Of a DNA stretch of 35,479 bases, positions 15,919-22,356 are shown piece by piece. Each line of letters begins with the position of its first letter. The first letter of the stretch is position 1. The notes under the pieces were generated by a model, which saw nothing but the letters and a program-made list of their open reading frames with translations, had not been told where the DNA came from and made no database searches. This DNA is from Simkaniaceae bacterium (GTDB lineage: Bacteria > Chlamydiota > Chlamydiia > Chlamydiales > Simkaniaceae). The stretch covers positions 1 to 35,479 of the forward strand of contig JANQJL010000105.1 of NCBI GenBank assembly GCA_028281675.1, given 5' to 3'. Both the position numbers and the translations under genes were made by a program.

Positions 15919-15938
15919 ATCATACGCTGTTGTATGAT
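15919..15938. promoter_or_regulatory. inverted-repeat operator in the divergent early control region
   Basis: ATCATAC, six bases, GTATGAT: perfect 7-bp arms with a dyad typical of a HTH repressor site. It is midway between the start of the minus recombination operon (15887) and the HTH gene (15991). On the plus strand TTGAAG and TATTTA 16 bases apart lie just downstream (about 15941-15968). The HTH protein encoded at 15991 is the likely ligand. Confidence 0.6.
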
Positions 15939-15990
15939 GATTGAAGCATAACATGAAGGCAATATTTATTCCAAGGGAAAAAGTAAATTT

Positions 15991-16266
15991 ATGGAACTAA
16001 AAGATTATCTTGTCAAAAATGGCCTAAAGCAGAAATGGTTTGCCGAAAAAATAGGGATAAGACCCGAAAGACTTTCCGACTTTTTGAAGGAAAACCGTCC
16101 CCTTCCTCTTCAATATTTTAACAAAGTGGTGAGATTAACGAACGGGAAGGTCACACTGTTAGAACTCTTAAAACAAAACGAAAGGTATTACAAAAAAAAT
16201 GACAAGCGAAAGCACAAAAACCGTAAATGGAAAGATGTACACGTGGAAAATTCAGGTAATCGCTAA
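15991..16266 (+). CDS. Cro/C1-type helix-turn-helix regulator
   Basis: 91 residues. Residues 3-62 form a HTH_XRE-like domain: ELKDYLVKNGLKQKWFAEKI, then GIRPERLSDFLKENRPLP and LTNGKVTLLELL, where the NGKVTLLELL ending matches small Cro-like repressors. The C-terminal 25 residues are very basic. It sits directly behind the inverted-repeat operator and faces the minus operon, as in lambdoid control regions. It probably represses one or both early promoters. There is no integrase, so its presence alone does not show lysogeny. Confidence 0.75.
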   Translation: MELKDYLVKNGLKQKWFAEKIGIRPERLSDFLKENRPLPLQYFNKVVRLTNGKVTLLELLKQNERYYKKNDKRKHKNRKWKDVHVENSGNR

Positions 16267-16645
16267 CTATCCTCTTATTCCCAAGCGCGGGAAAAAGCCA
16301 AAATGTGAAAGCGGGACCCTCCACATTAAATGGACGATTGATGAACTCGAGCTTGAGCTTAGAGGAATTTTCTATTCAGCTCAGCGAAAAAACAAAAAGA
16401 TATGGGTGCGAATGCCCGACAAAAGAGGAGAAATTGAAGGAGAACGGTGTGACTTTCCCATCGTCGCGTTGACAAATAAAGAGGAGCGAAATTATTTTAA
16501 TAAAATCTTAAAAAAAGCTTTTAAAGAATTTATGAAGACATCAAAGTTTACTACGTCGGCATCTTCAGAAAAAAAAGAAAGAAAAAAACGAGCACTTAAA
16601 GGAATGGTGTTTAAAACTTTGAGCACCCCGCGGTTAAAAAGATAG
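16199..16645 (+). CDS. basic protein next to the regulator, unknown
   Basis: 148 residues if it starts at 16199, overlapping the regulator by 68 bases; an in-frame ATG at 16235 (MYTWKIQVIANYP) is the other choice and fits better as a domain start, though neither has a good ribosome site. Central hydrophilic beta/alpha sequence (WTIDELELELRGIFYSAQRK), and a C-terminal half full of Lys and Arg (EKKERKKRALKG). Likely nucleic-acid binding. Family not recognised. A terminator follows at 16754. Confidence 0.6.
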   Translation: MTSESTKTVNGKMYTWKIQVIANYPLIPKRGKKPKCESGTLHIKWTIDELELELRGIFYSAQRKNKKIWVRMPDKRGEIEGERCDFPIVALTNKEERNYFNKILKKAFKEFMKTSKFTTSASSEKKERKKRALKGMVFKTLSTPRLKR

Positions 16646-16690
16646 ATAAAAAGTATTCTTTTATTCTATCGTAAAAAGAGCTGCGGGGGT

Positions 16691-16765
16691 ATGGTGACAA
16701 AAAAAAAAGCACTTCATCTCAAAGACAAAGTGCCTCACCCCACCCTACCGAGCAAGAGAGGCTAA
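16691..16765 (+). CDS. possible 24-codon leader peptide before the initiator gene
   Basis: The frame MVTKKKALHLKDKVPHPTLP then SKRG ends in a TAA that lies in the loop of the terminator at 16754-16781. A GGGGG run is just upstream of the ATG. The arrangement resembles a translated attenuator: a ribosome at the stop would block the terminator and let transcription reach the initiator. Could be chance. Confidence 0.3.
   Translation: MVTKKKALHLKDKVPHPTLPSKRG
16699..16733 (-). terminator. minus-strand intrinsic terminator in the initiator leader
   Basis: GCACTT / AAGTGC with a 13-base loop, followed on the minus strand by ten T. No minus-strand gene ends here, so it may end an antisense RNA over the leader of the initiator gene. 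No clear minus-strand promoter was found. Confidence 0.55.
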
Positions 16766-16781
16766 ATGCCCTCTTTTTTTT
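16754..16781 (+). terminator. plus-strand terminator/attenuator before the initiator gene
   Basis: Stem AAGAG-(A bulge)-GGC / GCC-CTCTT with loop TAAAT and eight T. It is nested in a wider inverted repeat (CGAGCAAG 16749-16756, CTTGCTCG 16795-16802) whose left arm overlaps the stem, so the two structures may be alternatives. Confidence 0.6.
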
Positions 16782-16836
16782 AACACTAGCGCTCCTTGCT
16801 CGATAAGGAGACAAACCCCCAATAGGAGGTAGAATC

Positions 16837-17778
16837 GTGGGAAGCATACAAGACAGCCACAATAACGACAACCATTTTGTTCTTTTTTGCCCTTCTAAAC
16901 TTGCAGAGGATGAAAAAATATCCGATGGGGCTATTCGCACCTATCTTTTAATCTCAAACTTTCTCAATCGCGACGGCTACGCTTTTTGTTCTAATGAGTG
17001 GCTGGCTGAACGCCGAAAAACTACAGTTCGCGAAATTCAACGCCAACTTGAAGAACTGGAAAAGGGAGGGTATCTCTATCGCGAGATTTATTCTAAAGGC
17101 TTCCACAAACAAAGGCGCATTTGGGAAGCGGGCGCCTATGCTAAATATCTCCTAGGAATAGGCAAAGAAGACGAAGAATTCAAAAAATGTTTACGAGACG
17201 ACCATATGGTCACCTCCGACACGACCACACGGTCGCCTCCGATTACGACCACACGGTCGCCTATAATAAATAAGTATAATAGCAAAGAAGAAGCAACAAG
17301 CAGCGCTGCCGTTTCTCTTTCACCCCCTAAAGAAGAAAAAAAAGCACCTACCCCAAGCTTTTCTGAAGAGGAGCTTTCTTTGTTTGACCCTAGGCGTTCT
17401 TACCTAAAGGGCAAAAGCGCGGATGAGATTAGGCGCATTAAGATTTATTACGAGAAGAAGAAGCATACGATTTCTAACCCGACGGGATGGCTTATCAAAT
17501 GCATTGAAGGCCAATGGTATGCAAGCGATACATTATCAGACGCAGATTTGCAGAAGAACTTCAAATATGCACGGGATTTTGAAGAAAAGTTTAACAAAGA
17601 TCACAGCTGTGCTTACACCTATGTGGATGTCTCGGCTTCTCAAATTGTTATCGTGAAGGCCGGAGAAGAAATACATGCGCCTGTCCTCGAAATGAATCAT
17701 GAAAGGTTTAAAGCTCAGTTTAAGGAAACCATCAAGGAGAATTTTAATTATGAGAAAGTTTTGGCACTTTTGGCCTAG
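16837..17778 (+). CDS. phage replication initiator (lambda-O-like organisation)
   Basis: 313 residues with a GTG start six bases after AGGAGGT. N-terminal winged-helix domain at about residues 15-100: GAIRTYLLISNFLNRDGYAF, then NEWLAERRKTTVREIQRQLE and LEKGGYLYREI, the pattern of helix-turn-helix_36 replication proteins. A low-complexity linker (120-175) is encoded by DNA repeats. The C-terminal part (180-313) has DEIRRIKIYYEKKKHTISNP and TGWLIKCIEGQWY, as in initiators that recruit the helicase. No helicase or loader gene is seen, so host DnaB/DnaC would be used. First main gene of the plus early operon. Confidence 0.75.
   Translation: MGSIQDSHNNDNHFVLFCPSKLAEDEKISDGAIRTYLLISNFLNRDGYAFCSNEWLAERRKTTVREIQRQLEELEKGGYLYREIYSKGFHKQRRIWEAGAYAKYLLGIGKEDEEFKKCLRDDHMVTSDTTTRSPPITTTRSPIINKYNSKEEATSSAAVSLSPPKEEKKAPTPSFSEEELSLFDPRRSYLKGKSADEIRRIKIYYEKKKHTISNPTGWLIKCIEGQWYASDTLSDADLQKNFKYARDFEEKFNKDHSCAYTYVDVSASQIVIVKAGEEIHAPVLEMNHERFKAQFKETIKENFNYEKVLALLA
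17198..17262. other. iterons inside the initiator gene, candidate replication origin
   Basis: Three repeats start at 17198, 17221 and 17245 (spacing 23 and 24). Copies 2 and 3 share ACGACCACACGGTCGCCT exactly, and copy 1 is ACGACCATATGGTCACCT. Each holds an interrupted palindrome CGACC-4-GGTCG (one mismatch in copy 1). They lie between the DNA-binding and C-terminal domains and are followed by an AT-rich stretch (17263-17285), the layout of lambda ori inside gene O. Confidence 0.75.
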
Positions 17779-17803
17779 GTGCTCATTTGCGAAGGGGGTC
17801 TAA

Positions 17804-18076
17804 ATGATTGAAGTAAAAGAATTTGTTGATGAAGGCTGCGGGAAAATAGTGGCTCACTGTGAGCACCATATAAAGATTATTTTTCGGAGGGAAAATGTCC
17901 TCGAGGGAAGCTTCTCTTTTATAGAGAACGAGGGGAAAAGATTTGCGGATATTCGCGTTTCTCCTAACTGTTATTTGAGAGCGAGGTGCAGAGAATGTGA
18001 AGGACTCAAAGACTTTATGAAGAGCCTTTTAAGAGAATGGCACCAGCTAACAGATTTAGAAGAAGAAGAGTATTAA
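17804..18076 (+). CDS. small early protein, unknown (cluster member 1)
   Basis: 90 residues starting MIEVKEFVDEGCGKIVAHCE, ribosome site GAAGGGGGTC. Alternating hydrophobic beta strands (HIKIIFRRENVLEGSFSFIE), then a Cys-containing helix (CRECEGLKDFMKSLLREW). The plan of an N-terminal beta half and a final helix ending with a hydrophobic run is shared with the next two genes, hinting at an old duplication. No known family recognised. Confidence 0.7.
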   Translation: MIEVKEFVDEGCGKIVAHCEHHIKIIFRRENVLEGSFSFIENEGKRFADIRVSPNCYLRARCRECEGLKDFMKSLLREWHQLTDLEEEEY

Positions 18077-18090
18077 AAAGGAGAAGGCAA

Positions 18091-18363
18091 ATGCTTAAGA
18101 TAGAGAAGATTGAAATGTCCTCGGATTTTGAAACAATTTCCGTAAGGACAGACGAAGACGCGGAAGTGACTTTTAAGAGCGAGAGCATCGTATCTATTCG
18201 TATTTCTCTTGGAACCGACCTAACAGCCCCTTTTCTCACAGCCGTAGAGATATCTACTCACACATTTTTGTTGGAAGGAAGCTTGCTAGACTCGGAAGGG
18301 CTGTCAGAGTTTATAAAAAGATTTTGTGAATACCGTCTGGTCAAACCCATAGCGATAAAGTAA
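18091..18363 (+). CDS. small early protein, unknown (cluster member 2)
   Basis: 90 residues starting MLKIEKIEMSSDFETISVRT. I place the start at 18091 because AAGGAG lies seven bases ahead; the frame is open further back but only inside the previous gene. Beta-rich, ending with helix DSEGLSEFIKRFCEYRLV. Its 5' leader and first codons closely match those of 18718-19023, pointing to duplication. Function unknown. Confidence 0.7.
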   Translation: MLKIEKIEMSSDFETISVRTDEDAEVTFKSESIVSIRISLGTDLTAPFLTAVEISTHTFLLEGSLLDSEGLSEFIKRFCEYRLVKPIAIK

Positions 18364-18377
18364 AAAGGAGAAGACAA

Positions 18378-18725
18378 ATGATCGATATAAACAAAATGGA
18401 AGTGAGTGACCCTTACCACATTCAAGTTGGTAAAGTGTCCATTCGCGAAGGGATTGAACCCATTACTGACTGTGACACAATCCTCGCATATCATTCTCCT
18501 ACCGTATGGATTTCATTTGGTATTAATGACATACGTGAAATCACTATTTCAGCGTTTGAAGAGGGTGAGCCCCACTGTTTTATGACCCTTTCTTATAACC
18601 TTACTCTTAAAGTTTACTTTAAAGAATGTGAGCTTCTACGTTTACTTATTAGCACTTTTTTAGGATCTACTCAGCTTTTACCTTTTGAGGAAAAGATAAA
18701 ACATAAGGAGAAGATAAATGATTAA
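18378..18725 (+). CDS. small early protein, unknown (cluster member 3)
   Basis: 115 residues starting MIDINKMEVSDPYHIQVGKV, with AAAAGGAGAAGACAA before the ATG. Beta strands in the first 90 residues (TVWISFGINDIREITISAF, then LTLKVYFKECELLRLLI) and a short final helix. Overlaps the next gene by 8 bases. Same general plan as members 1 and 2. Function unknown. Confidence 0.7.
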   Translation: MIDINKMEVSDPYHIQVGKVSIREGIEPITDCDTILAYHSPTVWISFGINDIREITISAFEEGEPHCFMTLSYNLTLKVYFKECELLRLLISTFLGSTQLLPFEEKIKHKEKIND

Positions 18726-19023
18726 GATAGAAAAGATTACACCGGTGGTCAGAGGCTGCGTAACGGCCGAGATAGACATCAGCGTTGAGAAATGGAAGCT
18801 CACCATCCGTAAGATTCAAGAATGTGTTAAGGATGGTCGCCGTTGGTTTAACTGGCCCTCCTTCTCTGAAGAGGTGGATGGCAAGAAGGTTTGGGAGCAC
18901 TACATGGTTTTTCATGAGCAAGAGCATCACAAGCAGTTCTTTGAGACCATTCGCCAAAAGGTAGACGAGATGAGAGCCAATAACCGCACAAACTTTTCCG
19001 ATGATGAAGGAGTGCCATTTTGA
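18718..19023 (+). CDS. small early protein, unknown (cluster member 4)
   Basis: 101 residues starting MIKIEKITPVVRGCVTAEID. The upstream AAGGAGAAGATAAATG and the first codons nearly repeat those at 18091. The middle, VKDGRRWFNWPSFSEEVDGK, with an aromatic Trp-Phe-x-Trp-Pro core, resembles the central part of transcriptional coactivator p15 / SpoVG-like single-strand-binding proteins (R.WFN.PS). A nucleic-acid role is therefore possible but unproven. The C-terminus contains HEQEHHKQFFETIRQ. Confidence 0.65.
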   Translation: MIKIEKITPVVRGCVTAEIDISVEKWKLTIRKIQECVKDGRRWFNWPSFSEEVDGKKVWEHYMVFHEQEHHKQFFETIRQKVDEMRANNRTNFSDDEGVPF

Positions 19024-19289
19024 AAAGCATGACAGTAGAAGAATACATCCACCTTCTTCATGAAGCCTTCCCTGAGAAGTACTTTGCTTCGTATGACTCC
19101 TTCAACTTCTCAAAGGGCGCAATTGAGGATGGTTTAAACCGCATAGAGGAGAATTGCGTAGAGGGAGAAGTCTTAATTGAGGAAAACCATCTTTTCCCTT
19201 CTGAAGTGCAGCATTTGCTTCGCCAAACCCAAGCTATCGCCAATATATTAAAAATTTCATTAAGAGAGTTTTCCCTTAAAAAAAAGTAG
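19020..19289 (+). CDS. small early protein, unknown, TTG start
   Basis: 89 residues. The start is taken as the TTG at 19020, which overlaps the previous TGA (TTGA) and has AAGGAG seven bases ahead; the ATG at 19029 would be 16 bases from that site. Two helices (VEEYIHLLHEAFPEKYF and VQHLLRQTQAIANILKISLR) with a short beta part between them. Function unknown. Confidence 0.65.
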   Translation: MKSMTVEEYIHLLHEAFPEKYFASYDSFNFSKGAIEDGLNRIEENCVEGEVLIEENHLFPSEVQHLLRQTQAIANILKISLREFSLKKK

Positions 19290-19297
19290 GATAATAG

Positions 19298-19642
19298 ATG
19301 GATAAAACCTTAAGAGAAGTGCTGGAAACCACCCAAAAAATAGTTCCCGAGTTTGATATGAGGCTGGGGCAGCTCAATGAAGAAGACCACCGCGTCTTCA
19401 TTCCCCCTATCTCTTCATGGTATCTTTACATAGATGCGATGCTGAGCATTTGCGATCAAATTATGGGCCGTTTAGAGGAGCTTCCCGATATTCCTGAGGT
19501 TGAGGAGATCTATACGCGAGGTTCCGATCTCTTGTGCCTTGTGGGAGCTTTTAAGGCGTTTTGCTGCTGCACTGTTGATAGGCTCAAACAAGAAGAAGAG
19601 ATTCACGAGGAAAGATTAAGAAAATACAGAAAAGACTTTTAA
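19298..19642 (+). CDS. early helical protein, unknown
   Basis: 114 residues, helical throughout (LREVLETTQKIVPEFDMRLG, then YIDAMLSICDQIMGRLEELP). A cysteine cluster FKAFCCCTVDRLKQEEE lies near the C-terminus. It starts eight bases after the previous gene; ATAATAG precedes, so the ribosome site is poor. Function unknown. Confidence 0.65.
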   Translation: MDKTLREVLETTQKIVPEFDMRLGQLNEEDHRVFIPPISSWYLYIDAMLSICDQIMGRLEELPDIPEVEEIYTRGSDLLCLVGAFKAFCCCTVDRLKQEEEIHEERLRKYRKDF

Positions 19643-19651
19643 GGAGGCTGT

Positions 19652-20320
19652 ATGAAATGTTATGAAGAGAAAACAGTAAATACTTTTTTGGAGGTAATCG
19701 ATAATCTCCAGAAAGACATCGAGAGGTTTAAAGAAGCCACAAAGAAAGAGGTGCAAATGCCCCCCGCTGTGTGCAGAGGAAATGGAGAAGATATTCTATC
19801 TAAAAAAGAAAAGAAACGCGACGCGCGCCCACCCACCAATGCCATCGCAAAAGCTCTTGATGGAGCTCCTCACTTCCTTACAAGTATGGACCTTATAGAT
19901 CTAAAATTAGCAGAACACACAGGGCAGCTTTCTTTAGAGAGACGGATGAAGGTGGGGATTCCTTACATCCAAATAAAAAATCTCTATCGTTATCCTCGTT
20001 CTTTAGTAAAGATTTATTTAAACAAGCTCCAAGCGGACCACAGTGTTGTTTTGTTACAATCTGAGAAAGAAGACCTTATTAAAGACCAACTATCGAGAGC
20101 TCTTAACTTTTTTAGCGGTTTTCCCTCTAAAATTTCGAGCGCTTCCTTAGCGGCAACGGGGCTTGCATCAAAAAGTTTTCTCTGTACGATTTTTCCCGAA
20201 CATGTTCAATATAAATTTGAAAATAAAAAATTTATGTTCCTTAAAGAAAACTTAACACGCTTTTTGAGAAACCACCTTCATCTGTGTGGGTTAGAGCCGT
20301 ATGCTCAAGATTTAAAGTAA
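19652..20320 (+). CDS. protein with an excisionase-like DNA-binding segment, unknown
   Basis: 222 residues, ribosome site AAGGAGG. N-terminal coiled coil (about 5-35), Lys/Arg-rich linker (50-62), then DLIDLKLAEHTGQLSLERRM and KVGIPYIQIKNLYRYPRSLV. The stretch GIPYIxIxxLYRYPRxxVxxYL matches the wing of MerR/excisionase-type helix-turn-helix domains (G.P.ikig...r...ed...yl). The helical C-terminal half (130-222) is unknown. A DNA-binding regulator is the best guess. It is the largest gene in this part of the operon. Confidence 0.6.
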   Translation: MKCYEEKTVNTFLEVIDNLQKDIERFKEATKKEVQMPPAVCRGNGEDILSKKEKKRDARPPTNAIAKALDGAPHFLTSMDLIDLKLAEHTGQLSLERRMKVGIPYIQIKNLYRYPRSLVKIYLNKLQADHSVVLLQSEKEDLIKDQLSRALNFFSGFPSKISSASLAATGLASKSFLCTIFPEHVQYKFENKKFMFLKENLTRFLRNHLHLCGLEPYAQDLK

Positions 20321-20338
20321 AATAGGAGAAATTATCCA

Positions 20339-20572
20339 ATGAATAACAATAGCCAAGAAGTTTACTGGGAAAACACCATTCATTTTGCTCGAGAATTCAT
20401 AAAAAGAGTAGAAAACTGGTGGGAAAGAGACTATTGCCCTCCCTTTGAAGTAGAAGGCATCAATCACATTTTTGAGGGTTATCTTAATCTTCTAGTAGAA
20501 AATGCTCAAAAATACTTAGAATGCTGTAAAAAAAATAAGGACACTCAAGAAGAAGAGGAGGTAAGTAAATGA
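20339..20572 (+). CDS. small early protein, unknown
   Basis: 77 residues, helical with many aromatics (VYWENTIHFAREFIKRVENW, then EGYLNLLVENAQKYLECCKK) and an acidic end (KDTQEEEEVSK). TAGGAG is present 10-15 bases ahead. Overlaps the next gene by four bases (ATGA). It recalls hydrophilic helical phage proteins of the early region; no function can be assigned. Confidence 0.65.
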   Translation: MNNNSQEVYWENTIHFAREFIKRVENWWERDYCPPFEVEGINHIFEGYLNLLVENAQKYLECCKKNKDTQEEEEVSK

Positions 20573-20832
20573 CACCGATGGGATGGCGATATGTGGATGA
20601 TGAATGGATAAATTTTTCAAAGCTCACCTCTATTGTAATCGTTCCCTATGATAATTGCTATCACAATGTAGGATGGATAATACAGGGAAACTTTAGGAAA
20701 GATCACGAGCATCGCTTCCAATTATTTAATCGAGTATTTAAAACTCAAGAAAATGCGAAAGCCTTTTTAGAAGTTTTTATGATAGAGGGTGATTTAGGGG
20801 TTAATCCTCATATTTACACCCCTACTATATGA
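20569..20832 (+). CDS. WRYVDDEWINF-family small protein, copy 1
   Basis: 87 residues starting at an ATGA overlap. GWRYVDDEWINFSKLTSIVI, then W(I/E)I...., FQLFNRVFKTQENAKAFLEV. The gene at 22436-22711 has the same plan (NWIFIDGRWVNFSTIGQVW, then VFKLFEEAFDTHEAAQEFLD), so they are paralogues. Small beta strands followed by one helix. Function unknown. Confidence 0.65.
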   Translation: MTPMGWRYVDDEWINFSKLTSIVIVPYDNCYHNVGWIIQGNFRKDHEHRFQLFNRVFKTQENAKAFLEVFMIEGDLGVNPHIYTPTI

Positions 20833-20842
20833 GGTGAGGCCA

Positions 20843-21133
20843 ATGAGTGAATATAGTGATTTTATAAAGGATGAATTAGGATTTTCTCAAGAAACAGTGG
20901 AGGAGCTTAAAAAATATTCGGAATTAGATTTACAGATGTGCAAATTTCTGCACGAGTGTGCGCGAGATTTTTCTCCTGAGCTCGTTTTTAGAGTTTTGAA
21001 AGATTGGGTAGAAAGACTAGAAGAATCTTACCAACGAAGTCTTGTCAATTCTATTCAGAAACCTCCGAAGCCTCCTAAAATTTTTCCCAACTGTGCGAAT
21101 TGCGCAGATTATATGGATTGTGATAATGAGTGA
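20843..21133 (+). CDS. small early protein with a C-terminal Cys cluster
   Basis: 96 residues. The ATG at 20843 follows GAGGTGAGG closely; a GTG at 20834 is in frame but poorly placed. Helical body (FSPELVFRVLKDWVERLEES), then a short linker with PPKPPK and the end FPNCANCADYMDCDNE, where three cysteines (C-x2-C-x5-C) could bind a metal or be part of a small knuckle. Overlaps the next gene by eight bases. Confidence 0.65.
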   Translation: MSEYSDFIKDELGFSQETVEELKKYSELDLQMCKFLHECARDFSPELVFRVLKDWVERLEESYQRSLVNSIQKPPKPPKIFPNCANCADYMDCDNE

Positions 21134-21404
21134 AGATGAGGATTTTTTAGAAAAAGAATGGGGATTTGCCACAGAACCAGTACGTATTTGTACGGTAAGA
21201 AAGAATTATCCTAAAGAAGGCGATAAGGGATGGGTTTTTGCTTCCTCTTCTAAAGCGTGGACTAAAATAATCGTCCGCTCTCTTGTCAATGAAGAAGGAG
21301 AAAAATTTTTAGGATGGGTGCGTGCAGACCGGGAAGGATTAGCTCAATGTACCCCTGTTTTAAAAGATGATGTGTGGGTCAAAGATGAAGAAGAGGAAAC
21401 ATAA
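21126..21404 (+). CDS. small early protein, unknown
   Basis: 92 residues starting MSEDEDFLEKEWGF. The ATG at 21126 lies in the last codons of the previous gene (8-base overlap); the frame upstream is within that gene and has no start signal. Mixed beta content with many tryptophans (GDKGWVFASSSKAWTKIIVR, FLGWVRADREGLAQCTPVL), and an acidic end. Could be a small SH3-like barrel; unproven. Confidence 0.65.
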   Translation: MSEDEDFLEKEWGFATEPVRICTVRKNYPKEGDKGWVFASSSKAWTKIIVRSLVNEEGEKFLGWVRADREGLAQCTPVLKDDVWVKDEEEET

Positions 21405-21766
21405 TGAGTGAAAGACTTCTCATCTGCTACGAAAAGAATATTGAAGAAGATGATGATTTTTTTGACTGTATTTACACAGAGAAAGGTACTTTACAGTTGT
21501 TGTTGGATGACTGGCTAAATTATGATGCCCATACAGGAACATTTTTTAATTTATTACGCATTCAAGTGAGAGATAAAGAATTACTCCCTTTATTTATGAA
21601 AGATTTCTGTCAGTTAAAACATTATGTTCCCATTGATACGTTGATGGATTGCGTTTCCCTTTCCATGGATGGAGTCAAAATTCAAGAAAACAAAAAATAC
21701 AAAGAATTTGTAGAAAATCTTATCCATGTAAGTTTGTGTACAAGTTTGGTAAAGGAGAAAAGATAG
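21404..21766 (+). CDS. small early protein, unknown
   Basis: 120 residues at a TAATG overlap. N-terminal beta/acidic section (LLICYEKNIEEDDDFFDC), then helices (LLRIQVRDKELLPLFMKDF and KEFVENLIHVSLCTSLVKE). It resembles the two-part plan of the 17804-18725 genes, with a beta half and a helix, but similarity is too low to call it a paralogue. Confidence 0.65.
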   Translation: MSERLLICYEKNIEEDDDFFDCIYTEKGTLQLLLDDWLNYDAHTGTFFNLLRIQVRDKELLPLFMKDFCQLKHYVPIDTLMDCVSLSMDGVKIQENKKYKEFVENLIHVSLCTSLVKEKR

Positions 21767-21916
21767 ATGAGACCTGATCAAAAGCTTTTTTATGTTTTTG
21801 CCGATCGCGTGTTAGGTCATATAACAGAGAGGTATAGGGACACGTTTGCTGAGAGCGAGCTAGAAGATTTGCTTCTTTTGATTGACGTCATATACTATTT
21901 GAAGGCTGCAACATAA
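21767..21916 (+). CDS. small 49-residue protein closing the early sub-operon
   Basis: A 50-codon frame beginning the base after the previous stop, with AAAGGAGAAAAG ahead. MRPDQKLFYVFADRVLGHIT, then ESELEDLLLLIDVIYYLKAA. Helical, with a strongly hydrophobic C-terminal half. The ribosome site and tight spacing support it. Function unknown. Confidence 0.6.
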   Translation: MRPDQKLFYVFADRVLGHITERYRDTFAESELEDLLLLIDVIYYLKAAT

Positions 21917-21972
21917 TGGATATTATCGGACGGTGAACAAGAAGGCCTTTGAAATTGTAATATTTGGAAAAG

Positions 21973-22013
21973 CTACCAATTTCTACCAATCTCTACCAAA
22001 TTGGTAGAAACAT
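21973..22013. repeat. CTACCAA iteron cluster 1
   Basis: CTACCAA starts at 21973, 21983 and 21993, an exact 10-bp period, and is followed by the inverted copy TTGGTAG at 22001-22007. One helical turn between copies would place bound proteins on the same DNA face. Bases 21982-22013 recur at 22325-22356. Confidence 0.8.
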
Positions 22014-22027
22014 CCTATCGAGGTTAC

Positions 22028-22089
22028 CCCGTTATATAAGGCGTTTGTATGAGGGGTTACCCCCCCAGATAAACCCCTTATATAACGGG
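22028..22089. repeat. long inverted repeat, cruciform or hairpin
   Basis: Perfect 14-bp arms: CCCGTTATATAAGG (22028-22041) and CCTTATATAACGGG (22076-22089), 34 bases apart. A second, inner pair GGGGTT / AACCCC lies between them. No U-tract follows, so it is not an ordinary terminator. Confidence 0.8.
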
Positions 22090-22220
22090 TTAATATGAAA
22101 TGAAGAAAATGAAGGGGAAAAATGTTAGCCGTTTCCATAATTCAAAAAATCTATAAAGTGGTGGGAACGTCTCTTTGTGGGGATATGAAGCGATGCTCAT
22201 TTATGAGCTCCCTTAAAAGA

Positions 22221-22247
22221 AAAAACCCGAGTTTGCTGACTCGGGCT
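22221..22247 (-). terminator. minus-strand intrinsic terminator
   Basis: CCCGAGT / ACTCGGG, 6-base loop, then TTTTTTCTTTT on the minus strand; flanking bases extend the stem by two weaker pairs. No minus-strand protein gene precedes it within 10 kb. Confidence 0.75.
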
Positions 22248-22279
22248 CTTGTGAAAACCTTTCGGCATTCATACGTTTT
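22221..22279 (-). ncRNA. candidate minus-strand small RNA of about 58 nt
   Basis: Predicted from a promoter at 22286-22315 and an intrinsic terminator at 22221-22247. Besides the terminator hairpin, the first half can pair AAAAC with GTTTT. No gene on this strand. It lies between the two CTACCAA clusters. The call depends on the promoter being active. Confidence 0.35.
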
Positions 22280-22285
22280 AGCCTG

Positions 22286-22315
22286 ATTATGTCATTTATA
22301 TGAAGTAAAAGGCAA
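22286..22315 (-). promoter_or_regulatory. possible minus-strand promoter
   Basis: On the minus strand TTGCCT (22315-22310), 18 bases, CATAAT (22291-22286). The -10 box has five of six consensus bases. It points at the terminator about 40 bp further on. Confidence 0.4.
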
Positions 22316-22324
22316 GAGAAAAAA

Positions 22325-22356
22325 TCTACCAATCTCTACCAAATTGGTAGAAACAT
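22325..22356. repeat. CTACCAA iteron cluster 2
   Basis: A 32-bp exact copy of 21982-22013: CTACCAA at 22326 and 22336 and inverted TTGGTAG at 22344-22350. It lies 80 bp before the next gene, so it may also control that gene. Confidence 0.8.

Noticed and set aside
16719-16940. 73-codon minus frame over the initiator leader and start
   Set aside because: Low-complexity Ser/Leu product, no ribosome site, and it covers two terminators and the GTG start of the initiator.
17198-17262. CRISPR-like short repeats
   Set aside because: Only three copies, head to tail with almost no spacers and inside a coding sequence; they fit initiator iterons, not a CRISPR array.
21916-21933. five-residue mini-frame at the TAATG after the 21767 gene
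   Set aside because: Too short to support; the overlap is probably chance.
22122-22286. 54-codon plus frame in the repeat block (MLAVSIIQKIYKV...)
   Set aside because: It has a GAAGGGG site, but it runs through the minus-strand terminator stem, has random-looking composition (many Ser, Arg, Cys) and no coupling to neighbours. I treat the block as non-coding, with some doubt.
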